Assembly: GCF_001418415.1 (NCBI RefSeq)
Contig: NZ_LIQT01000149.1
Span: 1-39,959, forward strand
DNA length: 39,959 nt
Source: Streptomyces hirsutus
Lineage (GTDB): Bacteria > Actinomycetota > Actinomycetes > Streptomycetales > Streptomycetaceae
Reading direction: 5' to 3'
Below the pieces are notes generated by a model. That model saw nothing but the letters and a program-made list of their open reading frames with translations, made no database searches and had not been told where the DNA came from. Made by a program: the position numbers and the translations under genes. How positions within the stretch are numbered: the stretch's first letter is position 1; every line of letters starts with the position of its first letter. Shown here in pieces: positions 35,775 through 39,959 of the stretch.

Positions 35775-35856
35775 GGCACGGCAGGCCGCCGCGGCATCCA
35801 CAGGGGCGGACCGGTCGGCCACCGCGCTGCGCGCCCGCCGCGCCGGCCCCTCCGGC

Positions 35857-36564
35857 TCACCGGCGTTGCGGAGGGCCGTCCGCTCCGTCGGCGGCGGGAG
35901 TCGCGCACGGCCGGTCCTCGTCCGCCGCGGAGAGCCACGCGGCCCGCTGCGCGGACGTGCCGGCGAAGGCGACGGTCAGCAGGTACTGCGCCGCCCCGTA
36001 GGTCGCCATGACCACGAAGGGGCGTCCGCCGAAGCCCAGCCCCGCGGCGCCGAGTCCGATGAGCAGGTCCGAGCAGACGAACAGCGCGCCGCCCCAGGCC
36101 GCCCTCCTCCCCCTCACGGGCGCGGCACACGCCATGGCGACCAGGGCCAGACTGTAGGGGGCGACCGCCCACACCAGGGCCCCGAGAAGGGGTGCCAGAG
36201 CCACGTTCCCCACGGCCCACGCCACCAGCCAGCCCGCGCACCACCGTCGCCGCGCTCGGAGAAACGCGATCGCGCCCTGCTTGGCGAAGGCGGTGATGTA
36301 GCAGACCTGAGCGCCCAGAAAGCAGGCGACACCGGCCATGAAGGCACCGGTGCCCGACAGCAGCAGGGCCACGTCGCCCACGGTCGACAGGATCAGGGCG
36401 GCGAGCACGAAGGGATGGCTCCGGCCCGTGCGGCGCCACAGATACAGGGCCAGCACCGGAGCCAGCAGCGGCTTGCTGACCCACTCCAGAACCTCGTGGT
36501 GCAGAGCCACTCCGGTCAGGTTCAGCAGGACGAGCCCCGCGTACGCGACGAGCAGGGGCGGCAT
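35857..36564 (-). CDS. YhhN/TMEM86-family lysoplasmalogenase
   Basis: 235-residue membrane protein with about seven to eight helices. Conserved family pieces are WVSKPLLAPVLALYL, LILSTVGDVALLL, FLGAQVCYITAF and FVCSDLLIGL. Vertebrate TMEM86B hydrolyses the vinyl ether bond of lysoplasmalogens; bacterial YhhN proteins are assigned by similarity. The polar tail of about 30 residues is not part of the family. ATG 36564 with AGGGGG upstream is preferred over the ORF opening further 5' (36675). It is convergent with the response regulator. Confidence 0.85.
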   Translation of the reverse strand: MPPLLVAYAGLVLLNLTGVALHHEVLEWVSKPLLAPVLALYLWRRTGRSHPFVLAALILSTVGDVALLLSGTGAFMAGVACFLGAQVCYITAFAKQGAIAFLRARRRWCAGWLVAWAVGNVALAPLLGALVWAVAPYSLALVAMACAAPVRGRRAAWGGALFVCSDLLIGLGAAGLGFGGRPFVVMATYGAAQYLLTVAFAGTSAQRAAWLSAADEDRPCATPAADGADGPPQRR

Positions 36565-36727
36565 CGTCAGCCCCCTGCCTTCGGCGGCCACCCGGGAGGG
36601 CCCGGGAGCCGGCACCGGACGATCGGGATGCGGTCCGAGTGCACCGGATGCGGCTCGTCGGAGACTGCTCCACACCGAACATGATCAGCCGTCATGGAAC
36701 CGATCCTGCCTCCGTGTTGACCAACGG

Positions 36728-37210
36728 TCAACCGGTCGGGCCGCATGCGCGGGGCACCGCGATGCCGCACTCCGCCCACACCGTCTTGCCGCCCGACGGG
36801 TACGGCTCGCAGCCCCAGGCGTCGGCGAGCGAGGCGACGAGGAGCAGGCCCCGCCCGGACTCACCGTCGGCCTCGACGTCCGGCCTCGGCACGGGCGGGC
36901 GTTCGCCCCGCGCGTCGGTGACCTCGATCCGCAGGCCGGCGGGGGTCGGGGTGAGGGCGAGGCGTGCGCTCCTGCCCCGCGCCCGGCCGTGCAGGGCCGC
37001 GTTCGCGGTCAGTTCGGCGATGAGGAGGGACGCCGTGGCCGTGCCGCCGTCGGCGACGGCACCGGACTCCGGCCGCCGCTGCGCGGCGAGCCGGCGCTCG
37101 GTCGCATGGCGTGCGATGTGCGCGCCGTGCGCCGTGGTGGGAAACATGGTGCGGAAGTGGGCTGTGCCGACGATCGGTTCACCGGGTGCGGTGACGGTTT
37201 CCTGATTCAC
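36728..37210 (-). CDS. RsbW-like GHKL ATP-binding protein
   Basis: 160-residue anti-sigma/regulatory kinase of the HATPase_c_2 group. The N box ASLLIAELTANAALHG, a mid-strand GLRIEVTDARGERPP, the glycine lid SGRGLLLVASLADAWGC and the terminal GGKTVWAE are all present. It is thus the intact counterpart of the truncated ATPase at 15992-16384, and shows what that one lost. It stands alone without a DUF397/XRE partner nearby. It probably binds a sigma factor or antagonist in a partner-switching network. Confidence 0.9.
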   Translation of the reverse strand: MNQETVTAPGEPIVGTAHFRTMFPTTAHGAHIARHATERRLAAQRRPESGAVADGGTATASLLIAELTANAALHGRARGRSARLALTPTPAGLRIEVTDARGERPPVPRPDVEADGESGRGLLLVASLADAWGCEPYPSGGKTVWAECGIAVPRACGPTG

Positions 37211-37650
37211 CTCACCGAGGGTGACCGAGTCGCTCTACCGTGGGGAGCACTCCGGGCGGCACGCAGGGTGACTTTCCCGGCACGGACGGTGCGATGTACG
37301 GGCGTACGGGCGTGACCCGGCGGCCCCTTCGCCTCGCCATGGGCACTCCGTTTCTGCTCTTACGGCCTCCGCACATAGGGCGGCACAACATTTCATGGGT
37401 AGCCCGGCCGCTCGGACGGAAACGCCGCAACCGGGCCGCTGCTCGACGAGCATGTCCCGGGTTGCGAAGCCGGACCGGCTCTCGGACCGATTCACGGCCC
37501 TGGTCACCGGGTACCCGAGACCTCCATGCGCGGGCCCGCTGCGCGTCGAACCGGGCCAGGAGGCCGCTGGGGCCGACGGGAGCCCCACACTCTTCGGCGG
37601 GAGCCGGGCGACTCCGCTGCTGTACGACCCCGACGGAGGACGGTATCGCG
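37211..37650. other. Intergenic region, nothing recognised
   Basis: 440 bp between a minus-strand ATPase start and the plus-strand SRPBCC gene. A plus-strand ATG at 37451 opens MSRVAKPDRLSDRFTALVTG, which looks briefly protein-like, but the frame then overlaps the SRPBCC gene in another phase. No clear promoter boxes were found. Confidence 0.4.
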
Positions 37651-38064
37651 ATGACCGAGTACGAGCGTTCACGGACCATGCCGGCCCAGCCCGAGCACGT
37701 CTTCGACCAGGCCGCCCAGGTCGACCAGCTGGAAACCTGGCTGCCGGAAGCCCTGCACGTGGACGCCGGGGAGCTTCCGGCCGTCACCGTGCACGAGGAC
37801 CGCACCGACGAGGACACCTCCGCCTTGTTCCGTGCCCGGCCCGACCAGATGCGGCTGGAATGGGGCACCCGCGACCAAGGCAGCTACACGGGGTGGCTCC
37901 AGGTCGCCGGCATCGACAGCGGAGCCAGTGAGGTGACCGTGCACCTGTCGTTCTTCGACGACAGCCACGACCCGGGCGAGGGAGCCGTACGCGACGCCCT
38001 GGACACCAGTCTTCAACGTCTGGAGGAACAGGTAAGGCTGCGCGTGGACAACGCAGCCGGCTGA
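37651..38064 (+). CDS. SRPBCC (START-like) domain protein
   Basis: 137 residues. It opens YERSRTMPAQPEHVFDQAAQ and follows the strand-helix pattern of SRPBCC/polyketide-cyclase-like proteins, with AGIDSGASEVTVHLSFFDD near the middle and a long C-terminal helix (RDALDTSLQRLEEQVRL). These proteins bind hydrophobic ligands; the ligand is not predictable. ATG at 37651 has GGAGGA about 10 nt upstream. Confidence 0.78.
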   Translation: MTEYERSRTMPAQPEHVFDQAAQVDQLETWLPEALHVDAGELPAVTVHEDRTDEDTSALFRARPDQMRLEWGTRDQGSYTGWLQVAGIDSGASEVTVHLSFFDDSHDPGEGAVRDALDTSLQRLEEQVRLRVDNAAG

Positions 38065-38079
38065 CGGAGTACACCCCCC

Positions 38080-38175
38080 ATGGCACGCGTCAAGCAGTAC
38101 GCCGTCGCCGCCTCCGGGCAGTGGACGGACGAGAGGAAGACCGCCGCCGACCGCCTGCAACAGGGTTCGCGGTGA
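38080..38175 (+). CDS. Possible 31-residue small protein
   Basis: ATG at 38080, 15 bp past the SRPBCC stop, opens MARVKQYAVAASGQWTDERK and stops after 31 codons. No good ribosome site precedes it and no family is recognised. Its position inside a likely transcript, before the terminator at 38251, is the only support. Confidence 0.25.
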   Translation: MARVKQYAVAASGQWTDERKTAADRLQQGSR

Positions 38176-38250
38176 CGGGGGCGAAGAACGCGCGCTGCGA
38201 GGGGCGAGCCCTCTGAGAAAACCGACCGAAGCAACCGGTTGCGTCCCCCT

Positions 38251-38281
38251 GAGCGGGGCCGTCCAGGAGACGGCCCCGCTC
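38251..38281 (+). terminator. Strong intrinsic terminator
   Basis: GAGCGGGGCCGTC (38251-38263) and GACGGCCCCGCTC (38269-38281) form a perfect 13-bp stem with a 5-nt loop. It ends the SRPBCC transcript. From 38282 to 38521 no gene is seen; this must hold the promoter of the following operon. Confidence 0.85.
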
Positions 38282-38521
38282 GGTGCGTGTGTTCCCGGAC
38301 TCTCAGGGCGGATACGGCCCCGGGCCGGAAGCACGCTCGGCGTTTCGGCCACCGCCGCCGGATTCCTGGCCCTATGCGCGACAAGGGTCGGTGCACCCCA
38401 CATACTCCGCCACGCCCCGATCCCGGGGTTCCTCACACGACCGAAACACAGGTGTTCGAAACCCTCGCTGGGTCGTTGAGCCCGGGAAGCCAACCGCAGC
38501 GACCGTCAAGGGGGCCCCACC

Positions 38522-38638
38522 ATGACCTCGGCCGGCACACAGGAACAACCGGATCCCGGCACACCGGGGCCGGACAGGGCTTCGGGCACGGGTGGTTCGA
38601 GCGGGGGCTCGCTCACGGGCTCGGGAGGAACACGATGA
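38522..38638 (+). CDS. Small Gly/Ser-rich peptide upstream of ABC exporter
   Basis: 38 codons from ATG 38522, preceded by AAGGGGG. The peptide starts MTSAGTQEQPDPGTPGPDRA and ends in a Gly/Ser/Thr-rich tail (TGGSSGGSLTGSGGTR). Its TGA overlaps the ABC transporter ATG as ATGA, so the two are translationally coupled. It could be a leader ORF or a precursor peptide exported by the transporter. No cysteine is present, which disfavours a lanthipeptide; no modification enzyme is visible in the window. Confidence 0.45.
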   Translation: MTSAGTQEQPDPGTPGPDRASGTGGSSGGSLTGSGGTR

Positions 38639-39959
38639 CGGAGTCCACGGAGGGGGCGAAGGCCAAAGCCGGGAGGCGTCCCGTGCGGAGGTTCTTCGGT
38701 CGCGTGCGGATGGCCGAGCCCCAGGTCTCCGATGCCGAGCGGGAGTTGTTCGGCGGTCCGCTGCGCTACGACATGGGCTGGTCGGAACACGAGCACGCCC
38801 AACTCGACCTGACCATGCTGTCCGCCCTGCGTTCCATGCCGAGGCTGGTCGGGGCGACCTTGCGGATGGCCTGGCGGGCGAACCGGCGTGCCCTGCTCGC
38901 CGTCGCGATCAGCGAGGTCGGACAGGGCATCGCCGCGGCCGTGGGGCTGCTCGCCGTCAACGCCGTCATGCACGCGCTGCTCGGCTCGGGCACGCCGGTG
39001 GAGCGGCTGCACGCGATGCTCCCGGCCCTGACCGTCGGCGCCGGGGCCGCCGTGGTCAATTCGGGTCTGGCCGGATGGTCCACCGCGCGGGCCGGCCGAC
39101 TGGAGCCGCTGGTCGAGCGGATCGCCACGACCCAGTACCTGGCCGCCGCCGCGTCGGTGGAGCTGGAAGCCATCGAGGATCCGGAGTTCCGGCGGCTGAT
39201 CGACGTCGCCCAGTACGGCGCCGCGTCCGCCCGCCGCATGATCGGCGCCTGCGTGGCCTCGCTGAACGGGGGCATCTCCCTGATCTCCACGGCCGGAGTC
39301 CTCACCATCCTGCACCCGGCCCTGCTGCCGATGCTGATCCTGATCGCGGCCCCACGCGGCTGGGGCGCGATGCGGGTGGCGCAGGAACGGTACGTGTCGG
39401 TGATGAGCTGGGTCGAACACGTACGGGCCGGCCGCCTCATCGGCAACCTGCTCACCGAACGCACCGCCGCGCAGGAGGTGCGCATCCACTCCGTCGGGCC
39501 GTTCCTGCTAAGCCGCTACGAGCGCATGGCCGAAAGCGCCGAGGCGGAGCAGGAGCGGCTGGCCTCCAGCAAGGCCGTCACGGAGTGGGTGGCCGCCTCA
39601 CTGTCCGGCGTGGCCATGGCCGTCACGTACGGAATCATGTTCTGGCTGATCATGGGCGGGCACATGAGCCTGGCCGTCGCCGGCACCGCGGTCATCGCCG
39701 TCCGCTCCGGCTCGGCGAGCCTGGGCGCGCTCGTGATGAACGTGAACCAGCTGCATGAGGAGTCCCTCTACGTCCGCGACCACTCCCGCTTCCTGGACGA
39801 GGCGACGCGCCGGACCATCCCCAGCGGGGGCGATCCCGTTCCCGCGCGGGTACGACAGGTCACGCTCGACCAGGTCACCTACCGCTACCCGGACCGGGCG
39901 GATCCCGCGCTGGACGAGGTGTCGCTCACGCTGCCCATGGGCTCGGTCACCGCCGTGGT
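38635..39959 (+). CDS. ABC exporter (TMD-NBD), partial at window end
   Basis: At least 441 residues, cut by the window end. A basic cytoplasmic head of about 75 residues leads into a type IV exporter membrane domain with up to six helices (ALLAVAISEVGQGIAAAVGL to GTAVIAVRSGSASLGALVM). The nucleotide-binding domain begins at about residue 400 with ARVRQVTLDQVTYRYPDRAD and is cut just before Walker A. ATG at 38635 has GGAGG about 5 nt upstream. No N-terminal peptidase domain is present. Cargo unknown; the coupled small ORF upstream makes a peptide conceivable. Confidence 0.85.
   Translation, partial: MTESTEGAKAKAGRRPVRRFFGRVRMAEPQVSDAERELFGGPLRYDMGWSEHEHAQLDLTMLSALRSMPRLVGATLRMAWRANRRALLAVAISEVGQGIAAAVGLLAVNAVMHALLGSGTPVERLHAMLPALTVGAGAAVVNSGLAGWSTARAGRLEPLVERIATTQYLAAAASVELEAIEDPEFRRLIDVAQYGAASARRMIGACVASLNGGISLISTAGVLTILHPALLPMLILIAAPRGWGAMRVAQERYVSVMSWVEHVRAGRLIGNLLTERTAAQEVRIHSVGPFLLSRYERMAESAEAEQERLASSKAVTEWVAASLSGVAMAVTYGIMFWLIMGGHMSLAVAGTAVIAVRSGSASLGALVMNVNQLHEESLYVRDHSRFLDEATRRTIPSGGDPVPARVRQVTLDQVTYRYPDRADPALDEVSLTLPMGSVTAV

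Noticed and set aside
38440..38500. TTCGAAACC stretch resembling a tRNA T-loop
   Set aside because: No matching acceptor, D-arm or anticodon arm can be folded around it.

Overview
The window is very GC-rich DNA with long open antisense frames, short Shine-Dalgarno or leaderless starts, and gene families typical of Streptomyces: BxlEFGA-type sugar uptake, XRE/DUF5753 plus DUF397 pairs, RsbW-like ATPases, PAS-GAF-PP2C phosphatases and DUF6328. It is most likely from a Streptomyces chromosome, probably an accessory or arm-like part, because intact genes alternate with many truncated ones. No rRNA, tRNA or CRISPR was seen.

Layout. 1-6.7 kb: a xylobiose/beta-glycoside system. A divergent LacI regulator faces a lipoprotein, two permeases and a GH3 glycosidase, with a clear promoter and palindromic operator between them. 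6.7-9.1 kb: AraC and HD-LuxR regulator remnants, a DUF6328 membrane protein, and 850 bp of decayed sequence. 9.1-13.3 kb: a redox cluster on the minus strand, made of an AurF-type diiron oxygenase, a ferredoxin/ferredoxin-NADP reductase fusion, a carboxymuconolactone decarboxylase-family protein and a beta-hydroxyacid dehydrogenase. 13.5-15.2 kb: an esterase tail and an MFS exporter. 15.4-18 kb: IpdA/IpdB-like CoA-transferase remnants fused tail to tail with a truncated RsbW-like ATPase, then the XRE-DUF397 pair and an IS6-type transposase fragment. 18-21.7 kb: two consecutive DUF4139 proteins. 22.5-24 kb: a divergent TetR and NAD(P)-binding reductase pair. 24.2-26 kb: a gene graveyard with a murein endopeptidase, a short-chain dehydrogenase and an HsaA-like flavin monooxygenase, all lacking their 5' ends. 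26.0-27.1 kb: a complete gene carrying the signature motifs of inositol polyphosphate kinases, a family best known from eukaryotes. 27.3-33.1 kb: a stress block with a GSP17M-like protein, a ClpC-like AAA+ chaperone and a PAS-GAF-PP2C phosphatase. 33.2-37.2 kb: VanZ-like protein, a two-component pair, a YhhN lysoplasmalogenase and a second RsbW-like ATPase. 37.6-40 kb: SRPBCC protein, small ORFs, and an ABC exporter cut by the window end.

The most unusual item is the bacterial inositol polyphosphate kinase-like gene (26071-27141), preceded by a 10-bp inverted repeat. Second is the set of sharp truncation junctions (about 15990, 24615 and 26000). Several of the remnants there (IpdA/IpdB-like, IpdF-like, HsaA-like) belong to families known from steroid-ring catabolism, so this region may once have carried, or received pieces of, such a pathway.

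All family calls come from reading translations by eye. No database search was possible.
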